Source: Myxococcus sp. CA023 (GTDB taxonomy: Bacteria; Myxococcota; Myxococcia; Myxococcales; Myxococcaceae). Taken from it: 64,000 nucleotides of DNA. The DNA lies in contig NZ_JAAEAH010000007.1 of NCBI RefSeq assembly GCF_010998615.1, positions 100,096 to 164,095 on the forward strand, read 5' to 3'. Within the stretch, counting starts at the first letter, position 1; each line of letters opens with the position of its first letter. The position numbers were made by a program, and so were the translations under genes. Below the pieces are notes generated by a model. That model was not told where the DNA came from, did not search any database, and saw only the letters and a list, made by a program, of their open reading frames with translations. Positions 19,781 through 29,207 of the stretch are shown here, piece by piece.

Positions 19781-21838
19781 TTGCACCGCTTGGTCGTCTT
19801 CGTCGTCAGCCTCGCGCTCGCGGGCTGCGCTGGCCCGTCTTCCGCTCAGCGCCCTGCGTCATCCACCGAAACGCCGGTGCCTTCCGCGCCGCGCGCCCTG
19901 GAGCCTGACGCGGGCCGCCAACTGACCGCCACACCCGGGCGCTTCCTGGCGGCCTGCCTGTGCGACGTGCAACGGGCCTCGGCGCGCATCAACGCCTTGC
20001 TGTCACTGCCCGAGCCCCGGAACGTGGAGTCGGCCCTCACTGCCTACGACGACGCCATCGCGTTGCTGGATGATGCCAACGGCCGCGCGGGCATCGGTGC
20101 CAACACCCACCCGGACGCCGCGTTCCGCGCGGCGGCGGCGCGCTGCGCCCAGGCCGCGGACGGCATGCGCACGGACGTGTCGCTCAACCCCCACGTCTAC
20201 GCAGCCCTGGCCGCGCTGGACCTGAGCGGGCAGGACACCGCCACCCAGCGATGGGTGGACCTGGTGCTGCGGAACTTCCGGCGCGCGGGGGTGAACCGGG
20301 ACGCGGCCACCCGCGCGCGGCTGCGCGAGCTGAACGACGCCCTCACCCGGCTGGGACAGACGTTCAGCCAGCACATCCGCGAAGACGTCCGGCACGTGGA
20401 CGTGGCACCCGAAGCGCTGGAGGGCCTTCCCGACGATTACATCCGGGACCATCCGCCCGGGCCCGACGGCCGGGTGCGCGTCACCACCGACGCCTCCGAC
20501 GCCCTGCCCGTCCTGACGTACGCGCGCGACAGCAGCGCCCGCGAGGCGCTCTGGCGCGCGGGCCAGCAGCGCGGCCATCCCCGCAACCTGGAGACGCTGT
20601 CACGCCTGCTCCAGACGCGTCACGACCTGGCCACGCTCCTGGGCTATCCGAGCTGGGCCGCCTACGCGTCCGAGGACAAGATGGTCCGGCACCAGCACGT
20701 GGCCGAGGACTTCATCGAACAGCTCGCCACCGCCACCACCACGCGCGTGCAGGACGACTACGCCGCGCTGCTGGAGCGCAAGCGGCGCGACGTGCCCGGC
20801 GCGTCCCGCGTGGAGCCGTGGGAGCAGACGTACCTCAAGGAACAGGTGCGCGCGGAGCGCTACCACTTCGACTCGCGCGAGCTGCGGCCCTACTTCGAAT
20901 ACACGCGGGTGAAGCAGGGCGTGCTGGACATCACCTCGCGGCTCTTCGGGCTCACCTACCGCCGCGTCCGGGATGCGCAGGTGTGGCACCCAGACATCGA
21001 GGCCTGGGACATCTACGAGGGCTCCACGCGCCTGGGGCGCTTCTACCTGGACATGCACCCACGCCCGAACAAGTACGCCCATCCGGCGCAGTGGGACCTG
21101 GCCACCGGCCGCGCGGGGAGGACGCTTCCCGAGGGCGTGCTGACAGGCAACTTCCCGCGTCCCGGCGCCCACCCCGCGCTGCTCCAGCACTCCCAGGTGC
21201 AGACGTTCTTCCACGAGTTCGGCCACCTGCTGCACCACGTCCTCGGCGGCCGGGCACGCTGGGCCGGCCTGTCCGGCTCGCGCACGGAGCGCGACTTCGT
21301 GGAGGCCCCCGCCCAGGTGATGGAGGAGTGGGCCTGGCGCCCGGAGTCACTCCAGACGTTCGCCCGGCACGTCGTCACCGGCGAGCCGCTGCCCACGGAG
21401 ACCATCCTCCGGATGCGGCGCGCGGACGCCTTCGGCAAGGGACTGTGGCTGCGCCAACAGCTCTTCTACGCGGCCGTCAGCCTCCAGCTCCACGCGAGCG
21501 ACCCCGCCGGCGTTGACACCACCGCGCGGGTGAACACGCTCCAGGAGCGCTACATGCCCTTCCCCGCAGTGGACGACACCTACGCCCATCTCTCCTTCGT
21601 CCAACTCGACGGCTACTACTCCTCCGCGTACTACGCCTACCTCTGGTCGCTCGTCATCGCCCGGGACCTGCTCACTCCGTTCCTGGAGCACGGGCTGATG
21701 GACACCTCCACCGCCCAGCGCTACCGGGACACCGTGCTGGGTCCGGGCGGCTCCCGTGACGCGGCGGACCTGGTCCGGTCATTCCTGGGCAGGGACTACG
21801 GCTTCGAGGCGTATACCCGTTGGCTGGACGACGCCTGA
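19781..21838 (+). CDS. M3-family (thimet/oligopeptidase-type) metallopeptidase, predicted lipoprotein
   Basis: Protein of about 685 aa from TTG 19781. GGAG lies 6 nt before it, and translation from there gives a compact lipoprotein signal, LHRLVVFVVSLALAGC. A longer frame from GTG 19667 has a non-signal N-terminus. The zinc site FFHEFGHLLHH (HExxH) with a downstream Glu, and the M3 C-terminal LDGYYSSAYYAYLWS, identify an M3A peptidase that cleaves short peptides. M3 enzymes are normally cytoplasmic, so lipid anchoring, perhaps to digest peptides from prey or the environment, is notable. It is followed by a strong terminator. Confidence 0.88.
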   Translation: MHRLVVFVVSLALAGCAGPSSAQRPASSTETPVPSAPRALEPDAGRQLTATPGRFLAACLCDVQRASARINALLSLPEPRNVESALTAYDDAIALLDDANGRAGIGANTHPDAAFRAAAARCAQAADGMRTDVSLNPHVYAALAALDLSGQDTATQRWVDLVLRNFRRAGVNRDAATRARLRELNDALTRLGQTFSQHIREDVRHVDVAPEALEGLPDDYIRDHPPGPDGRVRVTTDASDALPVLTYARDSSAREALWRAGQQRGHPRNLETLSRLLQTRHDLATLLGYPSWAAYASEDKMVRHQHVAEDFIEQLATATTTRVQDDYAALLERKRRDVPGASRVEPWEQTYLKEQVRAERYHFDSRELRPYFEYTRVKQGVLDITSRLFGLTYRRVRDAQVWHPDIEAWDIYEGSTRLGRFYLDMHPRPNKYAHPAQWDLATGRAGRTLPEGVLTGNFPRPGAHPALLQHSQVQTFFHEFGHLLHHVLGGRARWAGLSGSRTERDFVEAPAQVMEEWAWRPESLQTFARHVVTGEPLPTETILRMRRADAFGKGLWLRQQLFYAAVSLQLHASDPAGVDTTARVNTLQERYMPFPAVDDTYAHLSFVQLDGYYSSAYYAYLWSLVIARDLLTPFLEHGLMDTSTAQRYRDTVLGPGGSRDAADLVRSFLGRDYGFEAYTRWLDDA

Positions 21839-21864
21839 CGCTGCTCGTCAGGGCCTGTAAAAAC

Positions 21865-21899
21865 CAAGGGCCCCGCGATGTGAATCGCGAGGCCCCTTG
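21865..21899. terminator. Bidirectional terminator between convergent genes
   Basis: CAAGGGCCCCGCGAT and ATCGCGAGGCCCCTTG form a near-perfect stem with a 4-nt loop, placed between the M3 peptidase stop (21838, plus) and the stop of a minus-strand 92-aa gene (21950). An A-run precedes and a T-rich stretch follows, so it could act in both directions. Confidence 0.75.
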
Positions 21900-21949
21900 T
21901 GTTGTGAATCCGTCAACCCGTTGACACTCCGCTCACGCGGCGTCAGCGC

Positions 21950-22228
21950 TCAGTGCACCACGGGTGCGGCCACCGTCTGCTCGGGCTGCAGGGTGATGCC
22001 CTGGGAACCCGAATCGAAACGGACCTGCACGGGGACGCCCTGATAGCGGTACTGAGCCAGGGAGTCAGCCGCCTCGTCGAGCTGGCGCTGATAGCGCTCC
22101 TCAAGCTCCACGGCGATCAGCAGCATCGTCTCGCCCGCGTCCTCGACGCCCGGGCGGTACACTTGGCACCGCTGGAACCGCGCCCAGCGACCGTTCTCCA
22201 TCTTCACCAGCTCGCCGTCGTAAGCCAT
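21950..22228 (-). CDS. Small protein of unknown function (92 aa)
   Basis: Start ATG 22228 has AGAGGAG 8 nt upstream. The product begins MAYDGELVKMENGRWARFQR and continues with AGETMLLIAVELEERYQRQL, then GVPVQVRFDSGSQGITLQPE. It looks like a small soluble alpha/beta protein with one cysteine; no signal peptide, membrane segment or known motif. A 12-residue N-terminal extension in frame lacks an RBS. It is monocistronic, ending at the bidirectional terminator; the upstream gap to 22478 is unusually AT-rich for this genome and probably contains its promoter, including a TTGACG on the minus strand at about 22308-22313. Confidence 0.75.
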   Translation of the reverse strand: MAYDGELVKMENGRWARFQRCQVYRPGVEDAGETMLLIAVELEERYQRQLDEAADSLAQYRYQGVPVQVRFDSGSQGITLQPEQTVAAPVVH

Positions 22229-22477
22229 GCGCAGCTCCTCTGCCGTAAATCCAACGGAACCCAATGTAGGGCCGGATTAACTCCGTGTCATCCCCCCGCT
22301 TGAAAATTCGTCAAAACCCTAGAAGTCCAAGGGGTTACAAGCACATTTGGCAGGCATCCAGGCGAGGAGCCGGGGCAACTGCTCAAAAATGTAAATTGGA
22401 CGGGCCGTCAACGTGGTTAAGGCCGGCCTCGCGGGGCGGTGGCACGGGAGCAGTGCGTCACCTATGATTTGGGGGAG

Positions 22478-22708
22478 ATGAAGCTGCCCGGGCTGTTCCG
22501 CAAAGAGCGCACCACCATCCAGGCTGCCGACGCGCAGGACCATGCCGAGCGGCTCCTCGCCGAGTCGCTGCGCATGCTGGGCCAGGTCTGCGCCAAGGTC
22601 GCGGACGCCATCGAGGCGCAGCGCCTGTCCCGCCAGGGGTATCCGCACAACACCTACCTGCGACGGACCGACGGCGACGACGAGGACGACACCGTCAAGA
22701 AGACGTAG
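22478..22708 (+). CDS. Small acidic-tailed protein of unknown function
   Basis: 76 aa from ATG 22478; a GTG at 22439 in the same frame would add 13 residues and may be the real start, since the GGGGGAG before the ATG is almost touching it. The sequence is helical (DAQDHAERLLAESLRMLGQV, then CAKVADAIEAQRL) and ends in an acidic stretch (DGDDEDDTVKKT). No recognised family. It is 14 bp upstream of the amidohydrolase gene on the same strand, so the two are probably one transcript. Confidence 0.6.
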   Translation: MKLPGLFRKERTTIQAADAQDHAERLLAESLRMLGQVCAKVADAIEAQRLSRQGYPHNTYLRRTDGDDEDDTVKKT

Positions 22709-22722
22709 ACGGGTGGCTCGCC

Positions 22723-23670
22723 ATGGCCACCGACTCCGACGCTGACGTGCCCGTCCCCTGCCTGGCCTCCGCGCCCACGTGGCGGGACGCCGGCATCCGC
22801 ATGCCCATGCCCGCCCTCCAGGACACGGAGGGCCCTCGCCTGCCCGAAGGACTGCCTCCCGTGGTGGACGCGCACGTCCACCTCTTCCCGGACCGGGTGT
22901 TCGACGCGGTGTGGCGCTGGTTCGACCAGTACGGCTGGCCCATCCGCTACAAGCTGCACACGCGGCAGGTCGTGTCCTTCCTCCTGTCGCGAGGTGTCCA
23001 CCGGGTGGTGGCGCTGCATTACGCCCACCGGCCAGGCATGGCCCGCGCGCTCAACGCCTACGTGGCGGAGGTGGCCCGGGAAGAGCCTCGTGTGCTGGGG
23101 CTCGCCACCGTGCTCCCGGGCGAACCCGATGCCACGGCCGTGTTGGAAGAGGCGTTCGACGCGGGCCTGCGTGGGGTGAAGATTCATTGCCACGTCCAAT
23201 GCTTCTCTCCTGACGCGCCGCACCTTCACGAGGTGTATGCCGCGTGCGCGAAGGCGGGCCGTCCGCTCGTCATGCACGCGGGACGGGAGCCCTCCAGTCC
23301 CCACTACCGCTGCGACACCTACGCGCTCTGCGCCGCGGAGCGGGTGGAGCGCGTGCTGAAGGACCATCCCACGCTGAAGCTGTGCGTGCCCCACCTGGGC
23401 GCGGACGAGTTCGACGCCTATGCGCGGCTGCTCGAGCGGCACGATAACCTCTGGCTGGACACCACCATGGCCCTGGCCGGGTACTTCCCCGTTCCCATCC
23501 CCCGCCGCGCGCTGGAGGTCCGGCCCGAGCGCATCCTCTACGGCACGGACTTTCCCAACATCCCCTACGCATGGGACCGTGAGCTGCGGACGATGCTGGG
23601 GATGAAGCTGGATGACGCGGTACTCGCGGGCATCCTGGGGCAGAATGCACTCCAGCTTTACGGGGCGTGA
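22723..23670 (+). CDS. Amidohydrolase family protein (TIM-barrel, amidohydrolase_2 type)
   Basis: Protein of 315 aa. Metal-site motifs in order: VDAHVHLF (HxH) near residue 50, KIHCHVQCF, MHAGREP, CVPHLGADEF and YGTDFPNIPYAWD (the Asp ligand), the arrangement of the amidohydrolase-2 / decarboxylase-like group. No signal peptide, so cytoplasmic. Members hydrolyse or decarboxylate cyclic and aromatic compounds, but the substrate cannot be deduced. The extra N-terminal 35 residues are Pro-rich and not conserved. It follows the 76-aa gene by 14 bp. Confidence 0.85.
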   Translation: MATDSDADVPVPCLASAPTWRDAGIRMPMPALQDTEGPRLPEGLPPVVDAHVHLFPDRVFDAVWRWFDQYGWPIRYKLHTRQVVSFLLSRGVHRVVALHYAHRPGMARALNAYVAEVAREEPRVLGLATVLPGEPDATAVLEEAFDAGLRGVKIHCHVQCFSPDAPHLHEVYAACAKAGRPLVMHAGREPSSPHYRCDTYALCAAERVERVLKDHPTLKLCVPHLGADEFDAYARLLERHDNLWLDTTMALAGYFPVPIPRRALEVRPERILYGTDFPNIPYAWDRELRTMLGMKLDDAVLAGILGQNALQLYGA

Positions 23671-23829
23671 GTCCCGTGGACATCCGGCCCCGGATGCATG
23701 CCTCGTCCTCACGGGCCGTTCGCTGTTGAAAAGCATCGGGGCCCCTTCCGGAATGGAAGAGGAGTTCCCATCATCCTGCCCATAGAATTTCGCGGCGACA
23801 CACCCAGCCGCAGCTTCCGAGGCCCTGCC

Positions 23830-24207
23830 ATGTCCCACATCCTGGTCGTCGATGACGACGCGAGCCACCGCACGCTCATCTGCGATGCACTCGAGGAAAT
23901 GGGCTATCCCACGGTTCAAGCGGCCAACGGTCGTGAGGCGCTGGACCTGCTGGAGGGAGACATGCCCTCCGCCGTGCTGCTCGACTTGCGGATGCCAGTC
24001 ATGAGCGGTTGGGGATTGCTCGACGCACTCAAGAAGATGCCCCGTGCGCGGGGTCTGCCCATCATCATCATCTCCGGCTACGGCTTCGAATGGGAGGCCG
24101 AGCTCGTGGGCGCCGCGGGCTACATCTCCAAGCCCGTGGACCTGGACAAGGTGCGGATGACGGTGCAGCAGATTGCCGGTCCGCCGGAGATGTCGCTCGT
24201 CCACTGA
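23830..24207 (+). CDS. Stand-alone response-regulator receiver protein
   Basis: 125 aa, a single receiver domain with no output domain. MSHILVVDDD gives the acidic pocket, D52 in LLDLRMPVMSGWG is the phosphorylation site, S82 (IIISGYG) and K101 (YISKPVD) complete the switch. The ATG at 23830 has GAGG 8 nt upstream; a 44-residue in-frame extension is not receiver-like and is rejected. CheY-like proteins of this kind pass phosphate to, or compete for, partner kinases. No histidine kinase is adjacent, so its partner is elsewhere, as is common in Myxococcus. Confidence 0.88.
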   Translation: MSHILVVDDDASHRTLICDALEEMGYPTVQAANGREALDLLEGDMPSAVLLDLRMPVMSGWGLLDALKKMPRARGLPIIIISGYGFEWEAELVGAAGYISKPVDLDKVRMTVQQIAGPPEMSLVH

Positions 24208-24297
24208 GACAGCACCGTAGGAGCCAGCGGGCATCCCCCTGTTGACGGGTGGGGATTGTCCCCCAGTGCCGGGCTCGGGTGAGATGGAGGACATTCC

Positions 24298-25119
24298 ATG
24301 ATGCCCTCTCCCACTGATGACCTGGCGGTCGACGCTCGCGGACTGCAGAAGCGCTTTGGCGGCTTCAGCGCGCTCAACGGCCTGGACCTGCAGATTCCCC
24401 GCGGCGCCTTCTACGCGTACCTGGGCCCCAACGGGGCCGGGAAGTCCACCAGCATCGCCTTGCTGACAGGGGTGTACGGTCCCGACGCGGGCTCCATCCG
24501 CATGCTCGGGGTGGATGCGGTGGCCAGGCCCATGGAAGTGAAGCGCCGCGTCGGCGTGGTGCCGGAGGAACTGAGCCTCTTCGAGCGGCTCACCGGCCGG
24601 CAGTACCTCACCTTCTGCGCGCGCATGTACGGGCTGGACGGCGACGAGGCCGCCGCGCGCGCCACCGAGCTGCTGGAGCTGACGGAGCTCACCTACAAGG
24701 CCGGCGCGCTGGTGGCGGAGTACTCCAAGGGCATGCGCCGGAGGCTCGCCATCGCCGCGGCACTGATCCACGCGCCGGAGCTGGTGCTGCTGGACGAGCC
24801 CTTCGAGGGCATCGACGTGCTGGCCGCCGGCGTCATCCGCGAGCTCCTGCGCGAGCTGAGCCGCCGAGGGGTGACGCTGCTGCTCACCACGCACGTGCTG
24901 GAGATCGCCGAGCGGCTGGCCACGCACGCGGGCATCATCCGCGGCGGACGCATGCTGGACCAGGGTCCGGTGGGCTCGCTGCTGTCGCGTTACGAGTGCC
25001 CGTCGCTGGAGGCGGTGTTCGAGAAGCTCATCTCCGTGCCGGCCTCGCGCAACGCGCGCCTGTCTTTCTACGGTGAGGCGCCCGCGTCCGTGACGCCGCT
25101 GCGCCAGGAGACCGCATGA
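24298..25119 (+). CDS. ABC transporter ATP-binding protein (ABC-2 exporter type)
   Basis: 273 aa. Walker A GPNGAGKST at 43-51, Q-loop region VVPEELSLFERLTGRQYL, signature YSKGMRRRLAIAAAL (the YSxGM variant typical of ABC-2 exporters), Walker B LVLLDEP, and the switch His in LLTTHVLE. It energises the membrane protein encoded by the next gene, whose ATG overlaps this stop by 4 bp. The pair lacks a periplasmic binding protein, so export is likely. Substrate unknown. Confidence 0.93.
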   Translation: MMPSPTDDLAVDARGLQKRFGGFSALNGLDLQIPRGAFYAYLGPNGAGKSTSIALLTGVYGPDAGSIRMLGVDAVARPMEVKRRVGVVPEELSLFERLTGRQYLTFCARMYGLDGDEAAARATELLELTELTYKAGALVAEYSKGMRRRLAIAAALIHAPELVLLDEPFEGIDVLAAGVIRELLRELSRRGVTLLLTTHVLEIAERLATHAGIIRGGRMLDQGPVGSLLSRYECPSLEAVFEKLISVPASRNARLSFYGEAPASVTPLRQETA

Positions 25120-26771
25120 GCCGCCCCGCCGTGCCCGGCTTCTTCCGGCACCTGTGGCTGCTGTGGGGGCTGCGCTTCGACATCGGGTTGAATCAGGGCC
25201 CCGGACGCAGCCGGCTGCTCGCGGTGGCCGCCTTCGCCGCGTCGAGCGCGCCGGGCCTCTTCCTGGGCCTGACGTTCTTCGCGCTGATGCGGCTGCGGCC
25301 CATCGCGGAGAGCGACGTGTGGCCCTACTTCATCCTCAACCTGCTGTGCTTCGTCACCTTCTCGGTGTGGGTGACGTGGCCGCTGTTGTCCGCGGGTGTG
25401 GATGACCACTCCGAACTGAGCCGCTACGCCGCCTTCCCCATCTCCCCCTTCCGGCTGCTCATCGCGTCCACGGTGGCCAGCCTCTTCGAGCCGCGCGCGC
25501 TCGTCTTCTACGCCCCGCTCACCGGGGCCGCGCTGGGCTTCGCGTCCATCTACGTGCTGCACATGCCGTGGATGGCGGTGGTGCTCTACGTCCTCTTCGC
25601 GTTCCTGTGCGCGGCGTGGAGCCGGGTGGCGCTGTACGCCGTCATCAACGTGCTGCGGGAGAAGCACAGCGCGGAAATCATGGGCGGAGGACTGGCGCTC
25701 TTCCTCCTGGGCGCGTCGTTCATTCCGCCCATCGACACCTCGTGGCTGACGGCGGTGGGCGAGGCGGGCGTGGACGCGCTGGACATGTCCCTCATCATCA
25801 ACGCGGCGGTGGCGCTGGGCCGCGTGCCCCCGGGTCTCTTCGGAGACGCGCTGGCGCAGCTCGCCTGGCACCGGCCCCGGGTGGCCATGCTCGAGGCGGC
25901 GGCGCTGCTCTTCTTCGCGGGCGTGGGCATGGCGGTGGCCTACGCGCTGCTGATGCGCTTCCACCGGCAGGCGGGCCGCGCGGGGGGCTCGAGCAAGGAC
26001 TCGGGTGATAGCAACCCGTTCGCCACCACGCGGACTCGCTACACCACGCTGGTGACGCGCGAGGCCCTGGACCTATGGCGCAACCCGCGCGCGCGGCTGC
26101 TGGCGTCGGTGCCCTTCATCCTGGCCATCCTGCTGAAGCTGCTGTCCGGAAGGGACTTGTTCGTGTTCCTCCTGGGCGGCTCGGCGGATGCGTGGCTGAT
26201 GGGGGGCCTGTGCATCTACGGCGCGGTGGTGATTGCGTCCACGTTCTCCCAGAACACCTTCGCGTACGACGGACAGGGCTTCGCGGCCTTCCTGGCGGCG
26301 CCCCTGGACCTGGCGGACGTGCTGCGCGCGAAGAATCAAGTGCAGGGCGCGGCGGCGCTCGGGATGGCGGCGATGGTGGCGCTCTTCTACCGGGTGTACT
26401 TCGGCTTCGGCACCGGGCTGGACATGCTGTGCGCCATGGCGGCCGTGGGAGCCGTGGTGCCCATGCTGCTGGCCGCGGGCAACTTCCTGTCGCTGTACTT
26501 CCCGGTGAAGTTCCACGCGAGCCTCAAGCGGCGGGACAAGGTCCCGCTGACGGCCTCCATGCTGGGCATCCTCGCGGCCAGCGCGGGCTGCATGCCCTTC
26601 GGCTGGGCGCTCAAGCTGGCGGGCAAGGAAGGGCCCACGTGGCACACGGCGGCGATGATTCTCCTGGCCGCCGCGTTGAACGTGGCGCTGTATCGTGGGG
26701 TGCTTCCCCTGGCGCTGCGGCTGCTGGAGCGGCGGCGTGAAGTGGTGCTCCAGGCGGTGACGCGGGAGTAG
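25116..26771 (+). CDS. ABC transporter permease (integral membrane)
   Basis: 551 aa, overlapping the ATPase gene by ATGA. Around a dozen hydrophobic segments are visible, for example LAVAAFAASSAPGLFLGLTF, YFILNLLCFVTFSVWVTW, AVVLYVLFAFLCAAW, AALLFFAGVGMAVAYALLM, LLASVPFILAILLKLL and LCAMAAVGAVVPMLLAAGNF. It has a cytoplasmic loop with Gly/Ser before residue 310. I place it as the membrane half of the exporter by context and topology; no conserved permease signature is obvious, and its length suggests two fused six-helix halves. Confidence 0.85.
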   Translation: MSRPAVPGFFRHLWLLWGLRFDIGLNQGPGRSRLLAVAAFAASSAPGLFLGLTFFALMRLRPIAESDVWPYFILNLLCFVTFSVWVTWPLLSAGVDDHSELSRYAAFPISPFRLLIASTVASLFEPRALVFYAPLTGAALGFASIYVLHMPWMAVVLYVLFAFLCAAWSRVALYAVINVLREKHSAEIMGGGLALFLLGASFIPPIDTSWLTAVGEAGVDALDMSLIINAAVALGRVPPGLFGDALAQLAWHRPRVAMLEAAALLFFAGVGMAVAYALLMRFHRQAGRAGGSSKDSGDSNPFATTRTRYTTLVTREALDLWRNPRARLLASVPFILAILLKLLSGRDLFVFLLGGSADAWLMGGLCIYGAVVIASTFSQNTFAYDGQGFAAFLAAPLDLADVLRAKNQVQGAAALGMAAMVALFYRVYFGFGTGLDMLCAMAAVGAVVPMLLAAGNFLSLYFPVKFHASLKRRDKVPLTASMLGILAASAGCMPFGWALKLAGKEGPTWHTAAMILLAAALNVALYRGVLPLALRLLERRREVVLQAVTRE

Positions 26772-26809
26772 CGCGCGCGGCCTCCCCGGGGGTGATAGAC
26801 GGAGGGGCC

Positions 26810-27595
26810 ATGCCCATCGCCGAGCTGAATGGACAGGGAATCTACTTCGAGGACTCCGGTGGAAACGGCCGGCCCATCATCCTGGGCCATGGTTTCCTCA
26901 TGGACCACCGGATGTTCGACGCGCAGGTGGCGGCGCTCGCTCCCGAGTTCCGCGTCATCCGCTGGGATGCCCGCGGCTTCGGGCAGACACGCTGGGACGG
27001 CAAGCCCTTCACGCCGTGGGACTCCGCCACGGACTGCGTGGCGCTGCTGGACCACCTGGGCATCGAGCGAGCCGTCGTGGGCGGCATGTCCCAGGGAGGC
27101 TACAGCGCGCTGCGCGTGGCGCTGAAGCACCCCGAGCGCGTCCGGGCGCTGGTGTTGATGAGCACCCGGGGCACCAACGACGACGCGCCCACCCGGGCCG
27201 CCTACCAGCAGTCCGCCGACATCTGGGAGACGCAGGGCCCCATCGACCCGCTGGTGCAGGGGCTGGCGCAGGCCATCATCGGGGACACGCGCTACTTCGA
27301 CACCTGGCTGCCGCGCTGGCGGCAAATCCCCGGCGGACACTTCGCCAACGCCATCCGCTCGCTCATCGACCGGGACGACATCTCCGGACGGCTGACGGAG
27401 ATTCGCTGCCCCGCCATCGTCTTCCACGGGCTGGAGGACCACGGCATGCCTCCGGCCCATGGCGAGCACCTGCACCAGACGCTGCCCGGCAGCGTGCGCT
27501 TCGTCCCGGTTCCCGGCGCCGCGCACGCGGCGAACATGACGCACCCGGAAGCCGTCAATCCGGCGCTGCTGGAGTTCCTGCGCGCCCACGCCTGA
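26810..27595 (+). CDS. Alpha/beta-hydrolase fold protein
   Basis: 261 aa from ATG 26810 (GGAGG 4-5 nt upstream). Oxyanion-hole HGFLMDHRMFD, nucleophile elbow GGMSQGGYSA (GxSxG), a catalytic Asp candidate in FHGLEDHGMPP and the His in AAHAANMTHPE make a complete triad. The overall shape is that of the 3-oxoadipate enol-lactonase / BioH-like esterase group; the exact ester substrate is unknown. No signal peptide. It is 38 bp downstream of the ABC permease and may share its transcript. A hairpin terminator follows. Confidence 0.9.
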   Translation: MPIAELNGQGIYFEDSGGNGRPIILGHGFLMDHRMFDAQVAALAPEFRVIRWDARGFGQTRWDGKPFTPWDSATDCVALLDHLGIERAVVGGMSQGGYSALRVALKHPERVRALVLMSTRGTNDDAPTRAAYQQSADIWETQGPIDPLVQGLAQAIIGDTRYFDTWLPRWRQIPGGHFANAIRSLIDRDDISGRLTEIRCPAIVFHGLEDHGMPPAHGEHLHQTLPGSVRFVPVPGAAHAANMTHPEAVNPALLEFLRAHA

Positions 27596-27602
27596 CACGC
27601 GA

Positions 27603-27636
27603 AAGCCGCGGACGCCTCCAAGCGCGCCCGCGGCTT
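27603..27636. terminator. Bidirectional hairpin terminator between convergent genes
   Basis: AAGCCGCGG and CCGCGGCTT form a perfect 9-bp stem, extended by further pairs with a mismatch, between the alpha/beta hydrolase (plus) and the VWA gene (minus), both of which stop within 25 bp of it. Confidence 0.65.
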
Positions 27637-27659
27637 CCTGTCCCCCGCTTCGCTGACGC

Positions 27660-28922
27660 TCAGTAGGCGATGTTGTAGCGGGCGGCCTGCGCCTTCACGC
27701 CCTTCATCACGTTGGCGTCGAAGGCGTCCTCCTTCTCGGGAGCGTTCTTCGTCAGCCACGCCTCGCGCTCCGCGGCCAGCGTCTCCGCCTTCTTCTCCAG
27801 CGCCTTCTTCTCCTCGGAGAGCGCCTTCACCTTCGCGACCTGCGCCTCCTTGGACATGCCCTTGAGTTCGGAGGGGAGCTCGTCCGCTTTCACGCCATCC
27901 AGCGCGGACGGCGCCTCCACCAGGTCCACCGCGCCGCCCACCGCCTTGGGCGCGCTGCTCGCGGGGGCTCCCGCGGCCCCACCGCCGCGCGTCTTCTTCA
28001 TGTAGCTGATGCGCTCGGCCGCAGCCTCCGGCGCCAGCGCCCCCATGGAAGCGGCGCGCGCCATGTTCTCCGCCTGGACCTCCCTGCGGCCCGTGTAGAG
28101 CGTCTTGGTGGCCAGCTCCGCGTTCACCTTCGCCAGCTCCGCGTCATACGGCGTGGCGACGGCGACCATGCCACCGCCCTGGTCAATGGAGTCGAAGGTG
28201 CCGTCCGTCAGCTTCGCCACGAACCGCCACGACGCCTCCGTCTCGGCATCCCCGCCGCACCGCACGGTATTCACGACGATGTGCTTCTCCCGGGCCTTCT
28301 TCGCCCAGTGCTTGAAGTCCCAGTCGTCGTTGCGCTGCGCCGGGGGCGCGTCCCCCACCAGGAAGATGGCCTTCATCACCTCGCGGTTCTTGCTCCAGGA
28401 CAGCTTGGACACGGCCTCGCCCAGCCCGCGCCCCACGTGCTCGGGCGTATCCCCGCCGCCACCCGCCTCGAACTTGCGCAGGTTGGCGAACACCGTGTCC
28501 AGGTCGTCGCTCAGGTCGAAGCGCTTCGTGACGTAGTCGTCGCCCACGTCGCGGTAGGCCACCAGCCCCACCTTCAGGTGCGGCGTCGGACGGCCCTGCG
28601 CGATGCGCGAGGCGATGGAGTAGATCTTCCGCTTCGCCCCCTCCAGCAGCCCGCTCATCGAGCCCGTCGTATCCAGCACGAATACCACTTCAATCTCCGG
28701 CCGGGCGGCGGCGGGGACCTGCTGCTGCTGGGACGGCGCAGGCTGCGCGGGCTTCTGGTTCGGAGCGGGCTTCGCCTGAGCGGCCGGCGTCGCCGTCTTG
28801 GCGGGCGCGGGCTTCTCCACGGGCTTGAGAATCGGGCTCTCCTCGGCCAGGGACAGGGCAGCGGACAGAGCGGTGACGAGCGCGGCCGACAGCGCGGCGC
28901 GCGACAGGGACTTGCGGTCCAT
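27660..28922 (-). CDS. Secreted von Willebrand factor A domain protein
   Basis: 420 aa from ATG 28922 (GGAG 6 nt upstream). A signal peptide (MDRKSLSRAALSAALVTALS) precedes about 45 residues of Pro/Ala/Lys/Gln linker. The VWA domain follows with the MIDAS motif at 84-88 (VFVLDTTGSMSG) and IFLVGDAPPAQRNDDWDF, so a Mg-dependent protein-binding surface is likely intact. The C-terminal 130 residues are a charged helix with coiled-coil character (KVKALSEEKKALEKKAETLA). Periplasmic or surface location is expected. Partner unknown. Confidence 0.85.
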   Translation of the reverse strand: MDRKSLSRAALSAALVTALSAALSLAEESPILKPVEKPAPAKTATPAAQAKPAPNQKPAQPAPSQQQQVPAAARPEIEVVFVLDTTGSMSGLLEGAKRKIYSIASRIAQGRPTPHLKVGLVAYRDVGDDYVTKRFDLSDDLDTVFANLRKFEAGGGGDTPEHVGRGLGEAVSKLSWSKNREVMKAIFLVGDAPPAQRNDDWDFKHWAKKAREKHIVVNTVRCGGDAETEASWRFVAKLTDGTFDSIDQGGGMVAVATPYDAELAKVNAELATKTLYTGRREVQAENMARAASMGALAPEAAAERISYMKKTRGGGAAGAPASSAPKAVGGAVDLVEAPSALDGVKADELPSELKGMSKEAQVAKVKALSEEKKALEKKAETLAAEREAWLTKNAPEKEDAFDANVMKGVKAQAARYNIAY

Positions 28923-29207
28923 GGCGTTCTCCAAGGGGAAGGACGACAGCGAGGTTCGAAACGAACGACTTCGCCCCCGGGTCTACGCCCCCGGTCGATT
29001 TCTCACACGCGCCGCCGGATGCACCCGCCACCTCGGCGCGCTGTCCCAGGGCGGCGGTCAAGCGCTCCCCTGCCCGCCACGATTGATGCGCACGTGGGCG
29101 CCTATGAAGTGGCCCGTGCGCTGTTCCGCTGAGCCCGCCTGCTCTGGAGCGGCTTGCCCAGGTGCCACGGTGGACGGATGCTGGCACGCACCAGGAGATT
29201 CAAGAAC

